NCBI GenBank assembly: GCA_918807975.1 | Contig: OU964925.1 | Span: forward strand, 27,749,608-27,813,607 | Length of the DNA: 64,000 nucleotides | Direction: 5' to 3' | Source: Aplidium turbinatum | Lineage: Eukaryota > Chordata > Ascidiacea > Aplousobranchia > Polyclinidae | Part shown: positions 1 to 14,700 of the stretch, one piece after another | How positions within the stretch are numbered: position 1 is the first letter of the stretch | Layout: every line of letters begins with the position of its first letter | The notes under the pieces: model-generated | What the model was told of the DNA's origin: nothing | Seen by the model: only the letters and a program-made list of their open reading frames with translations | The model's database searches: none | Made by a program: the position numbers and the translations under genes

Positions 1-310
1 TTATTTACTTGTGCAAGTCTTAAAACTACAGTATACTGAAAAGTTTAGTTCAACAACGGCTTTTTCATATTTAAATCTGGAAAATTGTATAAACTTGGCA
101 TAAGAACTAGACCTGTAAACGCACCGGACAGTTGACTACTCTACTTGGCACTCTGGAAACAAAATTCTCACCATGTCATGGCATGAAGCCAATGCAATTG
201 GCATCTAATTCTATCTATACGATTTAAAGTCTCTTGTTCCTCATAAATCTAGGGTTGGACGCACTAGGTGCGAAAACTATGTCGCTAAGACGGCAATGTC
301 TTTGGTTTGG

Positions 311-596
311 CTTGGTTTTGAATCTTTATCGTTGGACTGACTAAGCCTTGATAGGTTATTCCTGGTAGTTTCGCACACTTGTAGAGGCTCTTGACGCAGG
401 GCCGGTTACCGAGATTTGCAGAGTGAAGTTTTTCCGATTGTTGAAGTGTTGTTGCCGGAGAATTATTCCATTCACTAGGTGCCGCTGAATGAAGAGCAGT
501 CCTGAAATGCGTTGCTCAAGCGCACACCCCGAGAGTCTAACCAGCGCCGCGTGATCTTGAGCCGGGCGCGTAACCACTGAGCTGAGCAAATATGTC
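311..596 (-). mobile_element. tRNA-derived SINE, family A
   Basis: On the minus strand it starts with a tRNA-like head (TCAGTGGTTACGC, later the box B-like GTTAGACTC) and continues with the same roughly 220-base body as copies at 7025, 7895, 42066 and 56727. Confidence 0.7.
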
Positions 597-599
597 TGT

Positions 600-3500
600 A
601 TAGAAGTAACCTACCATACAGTAGGCCATATTACAAACTACACAGTCGATACCATTTTTACGTTTGAAGCACTAGAGCCCAAGGGTATGACCTGATCTAG
701 AATCAACTCAAACTTATTTGCATAACAGCCAAGGAGAGACAAAACTTTCACATTTTTATATTTAGTTGTAACATAGAAAAAATACGATATTCAGTAACTT
801 TTGATAATAATGATGATGATTTGCGGTATTGAAAGAACGATCAAATTTACCTTCTCTCTGCAAACAGCTGCTCTAGAACAAAAATGTAGCAACCGGGGGG
901 GGGGGGGGGGAGCAATTTCCTTCTCTTACCCAATTTTATCTTTTTTTTCCAAAAAAAGTACATTTTAACACTACTACAACGTTTTAAATATATTGTTTTA
1001 TATGCTGAATGACGTTTCATAAATCTTTGGCTGCATTCAGTAGCCTAGTTATTCTTTTAAACAAACTCTGTATTTCAAGCTTTAGAACACGCCCCAACCC
1101 AACAGTTATTTTTGCCCCTCTAAAATTTCCTTTCTAGCTCGAAAATTTTTTTGGTATGACAGCAACGTCTGCTCAGTTGGTACAAGTCTTTGGTCACGCA
1201 AACGAACTGAGGACCAACAGTATATCTCAAAGTATGTCAATTGTGGCGTGAGAAAAACTTTTGCCTTTAGGAATGAATCACATTACTTCGGTAGAAATTA
1301 AACTTGATTGAATTAAGTGCAATCCTAATCCACAGTTTTGTCTAATCCACAGTTTTGTCTAATCCACAGTTTATTTAGTTTCCACAAACTCGGTAATTCT
1401 AATTGGATTTCAAGGTGGAGTTACACTTATTTTGCTTCTAATCGATTTGAACCTAAAAAGCTCCAGCTGCTGCACAAGTTTGTGACTTTGTGAATTAATC
1501 ACATGACTTAAGTAGGCCTATAGTTACTAAAATTTAAAATTCTTGTGAAAAAAAAACAACTTTTTGTTGTAACTTTTGTTTAACTAATGTTTATTTGTTT
1601 CAATTAATATTTCTCCACCTGGACAAAATTCTGCGTTCTGGGTTGATGTGGTTTCAGGGTTTGTTTGGTGTAAAGTATGATTACAATTTGAATTAAAGTT
1701 TTACGACAAAAAATCTAAGTTTGGCCACTAAGAAACAAAAACTTTGCAAAGTATAAAAATCTTACTAAACGTTCATCAAGTTTTGTAGTTCAGTTTTATA
1801 GTTTTTTTACGTTTTACATGAGTTTGAAAATACAAAACCACCAAGAAGCGAAGTAGTAGCTGTCTGACACAGCTCATGTTTGTCTGCACGTTTGACAATA
1901 CTCTTCCTGTTTCCATGAAAATATTCAATGCGTCTTGGCACTATATTACGTAAATCCTATCATTACAACTAGAGAATCCAAAAACTTCGTTGAAGTAATT
2001 GAAGAATATTTTACGCGCTGTCTCTGTCGTCGTAATGCGTCATTTGGTTTCACAAACACTGGAATCGATTACAAAATGCTACTTAGCTTAGCTTAGACTG
2101 TCTAAGACTCTAAGTGTTTGTGTAACTTTCGTTGTACCCAATATGATCTACATATTTTTAGTCAATTTTATAAATGAATATTTTATCATACAAGTTACAA
2201 CCAAAACCATCTCTCGAAAACCTTGTGGCCCACACTGCGAAGTCTGTATCCGAATAACTACCACCGAACGTTCGGTAGATTATCATGAACAAATTGGCAA
2301 AAGGTAAAGGTTCCAAGTAAACATTGGGGGATGAGAAGAAAAGCTTTTTATTATACTCGGTCTTTGGCACTCAGTGTAGGGTAGTCCCTTTTTCTTCAGA
2401 AACTACATCCATTCAATTTATTATACCCTGGGTAGAGGTTAGTGGGGGTTTCCCAACAACCAGCTTAAGCAGGTTATAGTCGAACCAGGATCATATCAAT
2501 ACAAAACAAGCGCCGAATCCGCAACGTCATGTACGCCACCCCACCGGGACACACAATCGTAAGATCACGTGACCACATAGATAGTCAAAACAGACCAATC
2601 AAAAAACTAAGTAAATGAAACAACGATAAAATGAAGCGTTCTAGTGGTGTGATACATACAAACCATCACAAGTAGAAATTTGTAATCCGCCTTTTTTCAA
2701 ACGTTTTGCAAATCGGATAAAATTGACTTCTTTATTCTAGGGGTTAGTTTGAATTAAAATTTAAATCAGATGGTAGCAGTTTCAGTCAATAAATGCTCTT
2801 TCGTTACGCTTGTAAATATCAACAGTTTGTGATAAACAGTTTAAGTACAAGAGAAAATTTCACATTCACATTTTGTCACCCTAGATGACCAAGCTTGAGT
2901 CAGTGACCCAAAGCTCTTAATATACAATCCTAGGATTAGATTGCGACAAGTGACGTCGAATAAAACTCAAGAAGTCGAATCAGACACCAAATTGCAATGA
3001 CAAATGGGTGTTTACGTGACTATTTTACTGACAAGTTTTTTATCATCATGTCATTTAACATAGGTGGATTTTTTCTGTAAAAATCCCACATTGCGTTGTG
3101 TCTTCGATTCTTTAGTATCAGGACAAGTCCTCTTTCTTCATCTATCAGCAGACGTAAATCAATGTAAAAGAAATCTATCTGATTTTTCGGCTGGAACAAC
3201 GAAAAAATTGGGGAAAAAGTTTTGTTATCATAGGATCTCACATACCAGATCTACTTATATATCGTTAAAAATGTGACTCCATGCATTATTATTTGCTTTG
3301 AGACATAAGCCCTTCGATTGTGAATGCAACGTCAGTGTTGGATTGAATAATTTTAGCTTTTTTCTTTTGATTTTAATGTTTGAAAATTACTGGTGTTGAA
3401 AGTGTAAATAATGTTGATGAAAAAGTAATATTTTCCGGAAGAATAAAGTCATTTTCTTTGTACGATGAACAAGCTAAGCTTTTGTTTTGTGGTTGAAATC

Positions 3501-4870
3501 GCGATATGTGATTGTGACAGCTACTTAAAAACGTTTCATTGCTTTAGGCAAATAAATCTTATCTGACCGCAGCGACCACTAATTGCGCACGTTATGGTAG
3601 TTTTTCGGAAATCGGGCTGAGCTTTAAAAAACAAAAGTATTTGATTTCAAAGTAGTAGGCCTACTAACAACAAATTAAAGAGACTTGCTTGATCTCTAAG
3701 ATTTGTGTCATAGTTTTCGATTGAGAGAAACCTACCAACAGAGACTTTTCAATAACGGAAAAATCACAGAACCAAGTTTTGTATTAACAGAAATTTCACA
3801 AACATAATCGAATGTTGCAGGATTTCACTTATAGACGTAGAAATCAGGAATTAGAAATTTTATAATTAGAAAGTTTGGGTTCCAAATGTTGATGGATCCA
3901 TCAGCTATCAAAAGTGTTCAGGTAGTTCAAAAAATTTGATCCATACACAACTACTGTAGAACTATTATGACATTGTCAAAAAAATATTGCAAATGGAGCA
4001 AAAAATGGTTAAAGGCGTTGGCAAGGCAATTTACTTCAAGAAGGAAGTTATTCGTTTTGCAACTCAGCACTAATTGAAATACAGTATCTCCAGTTTTAGA
4101 ACAAAAAATGTTTTTTTTTAAAGAAGAAGTGAAAGTTTATCTAAACTAGAAGGAAAATTCATGTGTCAAAACGTCCGATAAAAATTTCCAAACAAATTGG
4201 CAGGAGACCTGCATTTCAGCGGCCTGAGCTTTTGTTAATAGTACAATCTTAGATCAATCAATCAACGTTTAATATTTGTAAGAATACGCAAATTTTTGTA
4301 AGAATAAAACAAACTGTATACACAAAAAGGTGATTTGGTATAGCTACACAACCTTGAATTTAATTTACGTGAGCCTTGAACTTTTACCAATCCTGCAACT
4401 TTGTCAAATTTTGGAACAAGCTTACATGGTAGCTATTATTTTCCTTTCTTCAAGCTATAGTTTCCTGTCATGTTGTGATGTGAGTAAGTGCAGAAGGCCA
4501 GTTCCTCTACAGGCACGTACCCTTGTTGCAAATAGCAAAAAAGCTTTTACTGCATATCGGTCAGCACATGACCACGCTACAAGTTTCAATAACTGGACAC
4601 GGCAAATAAAACTCTGTTTATTCTTGATATTTGTCCAACATTGAAGCAGAGTATGCTACTGGTCAGTCAACTGTCGCAATAAACTTTAATAAATTCCTCT
4701 TTCAAATTTACAAATACTGTGGTAGCTTTCAAGCAACGCATTAACACTAAGTATTTCCCACGGATTTTGCACCAGTTTTGATTCTTTTGCATTTCAGTAA
4801 TAATAGCCTCGTGTTAGTGTTTTATCGGCAGCTGATTGTAGTAAGAATTGACAGCGATACCCAGACAACA
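600..4870. other. Gene-free stretch
   Basis: No supportable coding exon. It contains a G-homopolymer near 896-911, a 17-base unit repeated almost three times at about 1326-1372, and otherwise AT-rich unique sequence. Confidence 0.5.
1326..1372. repeat. Short tandem repeat, 17-bp unit, about 2.7 copies
   Basis: The unit TAATCCACAGTTTTGTC is repeated head to tail with no visible change. Confidence 0.75.
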
Positions 4871-4879
4871 AAATGACGG

Positions 4880-4945
4880 ATTTGCCGTCTGGGTAGACAC
4901 CGCGTTTCGCCCATGAGGCTGGGCTCATCAGTATCGCACCACTAA
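4880..4945 (-). ncRNA. Hammerhead ribozyme core motif
   Basis: On the minus strand: CTGATGAG (4931-4924), stem II GCCCA/TGGGC closing a six-base loop, then CGAAAC, a minimal stem III with loop GCGGT, and GTC at the cleavage position (4898-4896). All core bases of a hammerhead are present. The very short stem III matches the form known from Penelope-like elements and retrozymes. Stem I next to the core is weak, with only two clean pairs (A-U, U-A) before mismatches. The segment TACCCAGAC just downstream is repeated in inverted form about 30 bases later, as in the tandem or dimeric arrangement these ribozymes need. No reverse transcriptase lies beside it. Confidence 0.65.
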
Positions 4946-5744
4946 TTCATGCCACATACTATCGATTGCTGCCTTTGCCAGTCTTTTACCAAGCCTAGTC
5001 TTTATTATTTCAGTTTGTGTACTCTTACCTTAAAAAACATTCGAATGTCATGGAAAGTGATATGCATAATATGACATTTTACGTCACTGCCGCTAATGAT
5101 TATTGTTCGATGATAATGGCTACAGCCAAGTTGGTAACTTAAATAAATCAGACGATGATGCAGGTTGTCTGACGCAACCGAAGAGTTGAGAAGCTTTGAA
5201 ATAGTCTATTAAAACACTTCAGTATAATTGCTAGTGAATGCTACGTGAAAAGGATTATTATTACCTATCAATTGAAGATGAAAAAGTTGATTATTTTATA
5301 AAATTGGATGTTGGTTCATCCGTCAAATTATTTATCAAAGAATTTTGACTCTGGTTGAAGCATAGGAATTGTGTCTACGACAAAGTACTAAAAAACGTCG
5401 CATTTTGCAGAACAGAAAAACTTTTTTGAACTCTGTCATCGTGACGCCGCAGTTGTATTTATAGATGGCCAAGTTAAAAAAAAATGAGAAAATTGATCAT
5501 CATTGCAGTGGAATTTTAAACAACATTTGCATCAAAAATAGGCGGCAACTCAGTAACCAACAAATAACTAGAAACATTTTGAAGATAACAGAACCAAAAT
5601 CTGAGGTTCTCATTGACAGTTTGATTGGTATTAAAAAATACTTGACAAGGAGTTGTGCAAATATTTAATCTTCTTCCAGTTATAATGTGTTTTTAAGTTT
5701 TCAGAAAAATTAAACATTGTGAAAAAAGCCAAGTTACCAATAGT

Positions 5745-8700
5745 ATGATTTCAACAACTTCGTTTTGGAAAAGTTTGGTGATCCTTTGTATGGCAAAGTG
5801 TATGTTCACCCAAGGTAAGAAATGCGTAGTCATTTTGTAGTAAAATAAATACTGAAATTAAAACATCTGTAACTGATGTGATTTGACTTCAGCTGCAATT
5901 TCAGCTGCATTACTTTAAAAATAAAAAGTTATGAATTTACCTTGTAACAGTTTGATAACAGTTTGATAACAATAAACTTAGTTAAAATATACTTTTCATA
6001 TAAGAAATAGCGAGTAATAACGATGACAGGTAGGCTACTAGCGGTCTCGTTCGTTGAAAATGTGTTGATTGTAGATTTTGGAAACTCCTGTCTAAATCGG
6101 TTGATTATGGTCGTAGACTCAGGTTAAAATAAAGCTTGCAGTTGGATCAATCCAGTTGGTCAAGCTTATCCTTGGCTAAGCATTGGCCTACTGTAAATTC
6201 GCAGCACTGGTGGTCAGGACCATGAACTAAACAATCATACTTTTCAGAATGCAAGGACAAAAGTGAAGGATGCATCATTTTTAAGCAACAATCCTTGTGC
6301 GAAATATTTAAACCAAACCTCATCAACGAATGTACGAAGACATGCGGATGGTGTGATGAGTTAAATCTTCGGCAAGAAGGTAATAAAACAATGTGCTTCT
6401 ACTAATGTTTATTTTGACATGCAAGAAATTGTTTGTATAAGCCTTGTTTGTATACAACAAATAGGTTAATACATGAAAGTTTCGAATTAATGTAGTAGAC
6501 TACTACCATGACGTTAAAATACATAACGCAGATAAGTACGAGAAACCAAATTTCCCCCTCATAGCATTACGTCAACCCAGAAGATCTGCCCGTAAGTTTA
6601 AACTCGGTAGACCTCAATTATAAGTCGTGGTTTACATCACAGACAACAAAAAGCTATGAGTAGCGTACATTATAACAATAAGCCCGACAAAAACTGTTAC
6701 CTGACATGTAAGCCTACGCACAGCAGGAAGAAGGAAGTGAATTTATTAAATGAAAAGTCATGTTCTCTAATGAACTAGTCTTGCTTTTAACAAACTGTCA
6801 CTTATGGTTTTCAGAGCCATGCAAAGACAACCATCCTGCGTGTGCAAATGTGGTGCCATTCTGTGTCCCTCGCTATCGTGAGTTCTTCGAGGAGTTATGT
6901 CCCAGAACCTGCAAGTGGTGCGAAGGTAAAGTTAGGCCTACTTTATGCAGTTTTGACATTATGGTTCTTTCAATAACATGATACGTTCGTCTGGTGTAAA
7001 CTAAGCTCCTGGTCTACAAAAACTAGTTTTGTTGGTTGGTTTTTGAATCTTTATCCTCGGACTGACAAAGCTTTGATAGGTTATTCCTGGTAGTTTCGCA
7101 TACTTGTAGAGGCTCTTGACACAGGGCCGGTTACCGAGATTGGCAAAGTAAAGTTTTTCTATTGTTGAAGTGTTCTTGCGGGGAATTATTCCATCCACTG
7201 GGTGCCGCTGAATGGAGAGCAGTCCTGAAATGCGTTGCTCAAGTGCACGCCCCGAGAGTCGAACCAGCGCCGCGTGATCTTGAGTCGGGAGCGGAACCAC
7301 TGAGCTAACGGGGCGGACTTTAGCTTAGATTTTTTTAACGACATGCCTGAAATCGATTGCAGACTGTTTGTTCGCGTAGTTTCGGAAACTCAGATTTGAA
7401 AAATGCTTACACTACTTGGCTGCAAATGTTTTGTTTCTGCCCAAGCCGGTTTGATTATATTTAGCGAGATTCGTGTTTCTTAACCAGGGGTGCTGAAATC
7501 GACATTTAGTGGTGCTGAGAAGTGTAGGCTACATAGCAAAGCTAATGTAATTCAACATTAATTAAAGAAAATGCCATAAGATAGTCGAATGTTAACATTA
7601 GGCCTATTTAAAGGATACTAAATTGTTCAGGTGTATAAACAAGGCTATCGTAGGAAAAAGAGGTTAAAAAGCGATGAATTTCATATCCATATAAGATCGT
7701 TGTCTGCCAAGCTTATTCGAATATAATAAAAATATTTAAAGTTTTAAACGATAATCTCATTGGTAATTTAAGAAAAATATAATTAAACTGGCTTGCGTGA
7801 AAATAAATTGATTTTTATTGCAACATGTGTAGTTGTGTCTTTCCTATCGAGCATTTTTGTAGGCGTGACATCTAGAGTAAGCTGCATCATCTTTGATTGA
7901 TTGAATCCTTATCCTCGGACTGGGACAGCTTCTTTAAAAACTTAATCCTGGCAGTTTCGCATAATTGTAGACTGTAGAGGCTTTGAACAATGGACGCAGG
8001 CCCGGTCACCGAGTTTGACAGAGTGAAGTTTCCGACTGTTGAAATCTTGTTGTCTTTGAATTATTCCACTCATTACGTGCCGCTGAATGGAGAACAGTTC
8101 TTAGAATGCATTGTTCAAGCGCACACCTCGAGAATCGAACCAGCGCCGATTGATCTTGAAGCTTCTTTGTTCACGAAGTCACCTTTCTTTTCAAATCGAG
8201 CATCGTCCTTTTGTCAGACCGGACACTAACAAGAATATTTTCAAATTAGGGCAACAAGCTCCTCCTGTACCTGAATGGAATGAACCAACAGAATGTTCAA
8301 AGTCCTGCGGCAACGGCACCAGATACAGAGTGCCAAGATGCTCATTAAATGACTTAAATACATGCCCTAAAGTGTACGAAGAATGCAACTTGGGACCTTG
8401 CGAAGAAGGTGGGGAAAACACTTGATCATATTATCTGACAAAAGTACATTCATATGTTTATCAATACAAACATTACCACGATTTTGTTAAAGATGTGGTG
8501 ACTTTTTGAAATGTCTCTTTTATTATATTATTAATTAAAATGTTAATCCAATCTTGCAAATGTATCGTAAATAAACTCTCTCTTTTGTGTTTCGCCACTG
8601 AATCCACCACTACTTTAAATTATTTTGATACTTGCTCACAGCTATATGCAAAAAACGGCACGTGCACCGTTACAGAGACACATCATCGTGCTGCTTCAAA

Positions 8701-11700
8701 GCCACCCACAACAGATGCGGAATTCCGCAATCAGTTCGTTCGGCAACTGGAAGAGTGATTGGTGGAAGGTTGGCAAGCGTTCACATGTGGTCTTGGATGG
8801 TAAGCTAGGTAGCATTGTTGTTGTTGTTGTCGTATCCAGGCTTACGCTCGGTGGTTGAAGATTTCGATAACGAATGGGAAGGCAAGAAAGTTATTCTTCG
8901 TGTCTTCCTTTAGAAATGCCTTTGAGTGTCTTGCCAAAGATACACCTGAGCGGTGTCGAACCGGCGCACTTTCGAGTGCCGTACCAAAGCTCTCACCACT
9001 CGGCTGTGCAGCCGACAGCTAGCATTTGGTAGGCAGCTGTTTAATTTTTGGATTATCTTTGAAAGCTCCTTTTGCAACAATGGGTGAAGCCAAGTTTACA
9101 GTAGCCACTTTAACGTAACAACTTTGTAAGAGCTTGTAAGGCATGAACCAATAAGAACATGGTTTAAGTGGCATGCCTTCCCATTGCGACTCCTCTAGCG
9201 CTCAGCCAGAGAGGTGATTCTTGCTTTGTACGTTGTTTGATAATTAATTACAGAAGAAAAAAGAGTTATGACAGGGTCGAACCCCGTCATCCAAACAGGG
9301 GCGCCGGAACGGTTTTTGACAGGGGGGGGAAGGATTATGAAAAAAGGGCACTTTTGTTGCTGAGAGGCCAATTTTTTTTAAGTTTTATGATATAGCGATA
9401 ATGCTCATCCATCAGTTCATTATCGAGTAATGATACAAGTGCCCGGTATACAAAGAACAATGGCACGGAAGGGCGTCATGCTATGTTATAAATAATGATG
9501 TAGGCTAACGGCTAACCTACTGTGATACAGAATTTTGTGTCGTGAATATTATTTTGAGGCAGAAATGAAAGATTATAATTATGTTAAAAGCGAATAGCTG
9601 AAATTGTTATATCGCATTGCAAAATGTGCAGTAGCTTATACGACCTTAAAAGGAAAGCATTGCCCCTCTTGCCCCCCATCCACAGAAAAATTGAGGGCAG
9701 GGGGGCATTTGCATTTTATCATCCAAGACACGCAGACCTTCCACTCCATTAGGCGGTTTGACGATGTTGAAGTCGTTGATTGTGTGGTCTGCGGTCTGTT
9801 CTTCCTCACCACTTTCACAAGAGGAGAAAGAAGCCATTTCCCATTGGTGTATGCTTGAGCGTAAAAGCCCCACGCCCGTATGGAGACGATTGAGGCGCAC
9901 CCACACCTGTCTTGGTAGTATCAAGCCGATGGGACATGTTTCGGCATCGGGGATGACTAAGTGGAGTCTGGTGGTACTTCACTTCTACTCAGAATTCCAT
10001 TTATTGTCCGCCCAATTAGCCGCAGAGATATATTTTTCATCAGTTTAGTTAAGCAAAAGTTGAGCGGCTGGCACGAATAGGTGTCTTGATTTCAGTCGAC
10101 AGGAGTGCTTGTTTAAGGGAGCAGGGACCTTGGAGTGAAGAAGATGGTTGGGGTCCAATGCCTGTCAATCGAGAAACAAAGTGGCTTCTTCGCGACGAAG
10201 AAGCCATGTTAGCAGGTTGGATGCTAACAAGAATAGAGAGATTGTCCAATGGTGTAAGACACAGGTATCAGGTCACTGTGCGCAGAGCGCTATTGATGGC
10301 AATGTCGATATTGTAGCAATGCGGCACCAGACAGGTTTACAGTAATCTGCTGAAGAGGACTAGGGCTGCTATACGCAAAGTGTCAGCTATCGCTCTCCAG
10401 TTGAAACCTGCCTAGCGCTTGAGTAGCGCAGCGCGTGATGACAGTTTCTTGCGCAGTGAAGCCAAATGGTGGCGATACATGAGCGATCTGTGTAATGTTA
10501 CCCTGAGATTTTTTGGTTCGGGGCACACCGACAGAGGTTTTCCATTATTATGGACATTCAGCTAACGATCAGCTTCCCGATTGTGTAGATAAAAAGCTAC
10601 TGGTTTCGCTTTGGTTTCGCTGAGTTTTGGTAGCTATTTCTCGAGATAAGCTGAGAAGACTTTTTGTGTCCTGGCTCAGGGTGTTTCTTGGTTTTCCCAC
10701 GAATTTGTGGAGTGGAGAATTGCCAGGTCATCCACATAAGCATATTTTGCGAAGACCGTGCCTGGCAGGTCGTGGGTGTAGATGTTGATAAGAAGTGGAG
10801 CCAGGACCGACCCCCGTAGCTGTGGGACACCATTTTTTAGGCATCTCAGTCTGCTTCGCCTGAGTTTCCAGTGGTGAGGGTGAAGCTTCGATTTCTGACA
10901 AGTGCCATGATCATATGGATCATATGTCGGTCTGGAAGGAGGCGAATCAGCTTGCAAGTAAGGCCGAGTTGACATACGGTGTCGTAGGTAGCTCTAAGAT
11001 CTATAAAAACAGCGCCGGCCTTGACGATTTGTAGAAGCTCAATCAGCCAGCAATTCTTCGACACTGCTTGTGTTGTTGTAGCCTCAGTCGGTGTACTGGT
11101 AGTTGAAGGCGCCAGTGAAAAAAACTGGGAGAGGGAAACATTGGGAGGGATGGTGGCAACATTCACGAGGATAGGGGCTTGTAGAAATTGATGGTGTTGT
11201 AGTCTAAGATACAAATGCACACACACTCAATCTCGGCATCGATCGGAAATTGATCGACAATAGTCCACTTCAGGCTTTCATGCACAAACGTGACAACGCC
11301 ATGCGTCCTACTTAGGATAGACCCGGCTAGTATGTGGTTGGGAATAGCTAGCCTATCTGCAAAGCTGCAGCGGCTCTCCTGAAGGAGACCGACGAGTGCT
11401 TGGTTGGTATGGGCAAGCTACTCCACAACTTGAATCTTGCTCGTTGTGAAGTTGTGTTGTGCTGCAGCCTTCTGTGTTGAGCTGCAAGATGGTAGGGCGC
11501 CTGTAGCTTACTTGTTCATGGCCCCCTGCAGCTGTGCCATTCGGGGTGGAGGATCTTAGTTGACAAGTTTCGTTAGGCGTCTGCTTGGTGCAATGTTACT
11601 CACAGAATGGGGCACGGGGAGCCACTTGTCGTCGAATCCTTGTTTTTAACCACTGAGCTAACAGGTCGGATCCATTGCAGGTACGAATTGACATTGATGT

Positions 11701-14700
11701 TGAAGGTGGAGATACGACGTTGTGTGGAGGGTCTTTGGTTGGTCCCGACTGGGTAGTGACAGCAGCGCATTGCGTGCAGTGAGTATTTAAAAGTAAACGG
11801 GTCAATTAAAAAATTTGTGCCATTGCAAGGGCTAGTTTGTTTATTTTGCACAGCAGTAAAACTCAACACATTTAATCACCTGACTACGAGAAACATAAAA
11901 ACTCTTGAAAGTTTTGGAACTTTCGTTTAGCCAACAGCATTAGAGGACTTGAATTTAAATACTAATAAATAATAATTGGTTAGATTAATCTTTTTTGTGA
12001 GTAAATTATTTGAAAAACTAAGCATCTAAATAAAAGCATCAAAATGGTAACGACGATCAGTATTATAAATGCGTCGTCCACGAGACAATCGCAGACTATC
12101 TGCAGATGTTAACTGCAACTGCAATGCGGAGGTTGCTTTTCAAGCAAATTTTTCTTGTGTTACAATAGGCCTTTTCAAAAGCATCAGTTCCGAGTCACGG
12201 TGGCTTACGAGACCCGCGAACAACGTCAGCTGAGTGTTATGGTTATGCACGTTCATCCAGAATACGTATTTCCCAAAGCAGACATAGCTTTGTTAAAGGT
12301 TTGTTATTTGCTATTTGAACTGTTTAAAAAAAAAAAATATCACAAAACGGAAATTTGGTGATTTCGTGTCGAAAATTTGTAATGTAGAAGAATTCTGTTT
12401 CGAATTAAATAATCTACTTTCTTTTACGTATTCTTGGGCTTACTATTTTTGAACTCTCAGTTGACTTTATAAGTAGGTTATAAATAGCCGATTAACAGCT
12501 CATACTCGACAGTGCTTCAATAAAAAGTAGTTCAGTTTGCATTTTGCAACATTTTCAAACGAATTTTATAGAGTTCAAGCTATATAATTTTTCATTGTAG
12601 GCTATAACGAATAAAGGGTTGTAGGCTACAAACCTTAACTATAGGCAAAAAAGGCCGGATATACAGGGTGGGCCAAAAGTAGGCTTACAGTTATAAAAAG
12701 TAGGGTTTGGGTATAAAAGTAAATTTATTGTTTTCATGTGGGTACTTTTAAATTTAAAGAATGTTTGTTATATTTTACACAGAAATTGTTTAACAGAAAA
12801 GAAACAGCAAAGAAACAGAAAACAGCATACAAAAAGTTTATTAACTTTAAGCCCCGGCTTTAAGCCTACTTTTGGCCCACCGTGTATGAAGAAACCACCG
12901 CGTATTCTTCGGATATTGTGCGTTTTTCTTAGAAGTGTCTTAACTTTGGTCCCAAAGATCTCATTGGTACCGGGCCAAAATTATTTTCTAAACGGTCCTG
13001 ATTGTAAGTTTGGTAATTACTGGTCTGAAAACTTTTGAAACTTTTCATTCCGGTAAGATGCAATAGTTGTTGATTTCTGAATTGTCCAGTTGGACATCGA
13101 TTGAGTTTTTGTCAGCAACAAGAGCCCTGCATTCTATGATATAACAAAGACGTTTAATTTTGTGCAATTTTTTTTTTCCAAAAACAAGAACTGATATACA
13201 GTAGGCTACGTTATGTCTCTAAAATGTCTTATTTCAGAAAAAAAAACTATTTTGTGATGTTTTCAATTTTTCATTAATATACGTAAAAATAATGTTCAAA
13301 AACCAATAAAAAATTCAACTTTAGCTGTCATCTAAAGTGAGCTACAGCGACTACATTCAACCACTTTGCTTACCTCGAGGAGAAGCGGCGTCACCTGAAA
13401 CCACTTGTTATGCAGCAGGATGGGGCACAAGTAAGTTCAACGAGAAGAATAGGCTACGACAGCTTAATATAGGGGAAAGGTGTGTATTTTGAACCCCTTA
13501 AAGAAAAATAAGCACAACTCAGCCAACTTCCGGTTAATGTGTATTATTTTTCACCCAGATACAGTCTAGGTACTTGCAAATCAGTGTAGAAAATATAAAT
13601 CACACACAATAAAAATGTACAGAATAATTAAGCAATAAAAAATGTTTAAAAATGGTCCAAATTAGGGGAAGACGGGGCAAAGCGGGACACTTTTCGTAAA
13701 AACGTAATTTCAGCAACAGTGATGGTTGGATTTCGTTAATTTCTTTTTCAATCGAAAGCCTTAGTTGGTCAGCATATTTGGTTCGAATATCAAGCGGAAT
13801 CTTTCTACTGTTATAGTACAAATCAAAAAACTTTTTTTTTTTTAATGTCCCGCTTTGCCCCAGCCGTGGGGCAAAGCGGGACACTTCATTTTTGCATGAT
13901 TTGGTACTGTTTAGCCGCTTCTCTCAAAAACAACTTCTTGCTTTTCACATCTTCTATTGCATTCTTAATATTGATACCCTATCCGTCCATTTACCTTTTT
14001 CAGTGTTTTTCTCTTATAGCGACGAACCATTGTCAGAATTAAATTGTGTATGCCTACCGATACAATATAAATGAATGCTGATAAATATTTTACAATCTTG
14101 AAGGTTAAAAGAGTCATAAACAAAAATTCAATCAACAGAAGAACCACAGATACAATCTAGACTTCTAGAGTCTCATGTTGCCCTAATGCACTGTCCCACT
14201 TTGCCCTAATACAGCTGTCCCACTTTGCCCCAAAGTATAGCCTTTAGAAAATAACATCTCTGCTGAAACCTGTAAAGTTTTAGGTGAAAGTTGCTTTTGT
14301 TACCAACAAATACTGTCTCAATGTCTAAGATAAAAACAAAGCTACCAACAAAGTCGCTTATGCTAACGAATGTGGTAGCTACTTTTCAATCTCTTTCTTA
14401 TAACAAACCATGCCAAAACACATTTTACTTCCTCACGACACGCGTTGTGCTTTGCCAGTCGCCATTTCTTCACAGCCAATACAATTTGTAGTTGCCTAAC
14501 TAGTGCTTCAGGTTAGAGGGAGCCAAAGAATACAAAACGTGAAAAATCGCGATGTCCCGCTTTGCCCCGCGTCCCGCTTTGCCCCGTCTTCCCCTACACA
14601 TAGGGTGTGTATTTTGGACCATTGGGGTGTGTATTTTGGACCATTGGAGTATGTAATTTGAACCGAAGTTGCTTGAGGTCTTCGCAATGAAATTTCTGGA

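Noticed and set aside
5465-5668. 67-codon ORF upstream of the protease
   Set aside because: Lysine-rich, with no family resemblance or splice continuity to exon 1 of the protease.
7250-7316. tRNA gene on the minus strand
   Set aside because: Boxes A and B and an acceptor-like arm are present, but the sequence continues into a repeated body found at several loci, so it is the head of a SINE.
8540-8758. ORF covering protease exon 5 in another frame
   Set aside because: The frame that keeps CGIPQ...RVIGG joins with both neighbouring exons; this one is a shadow.
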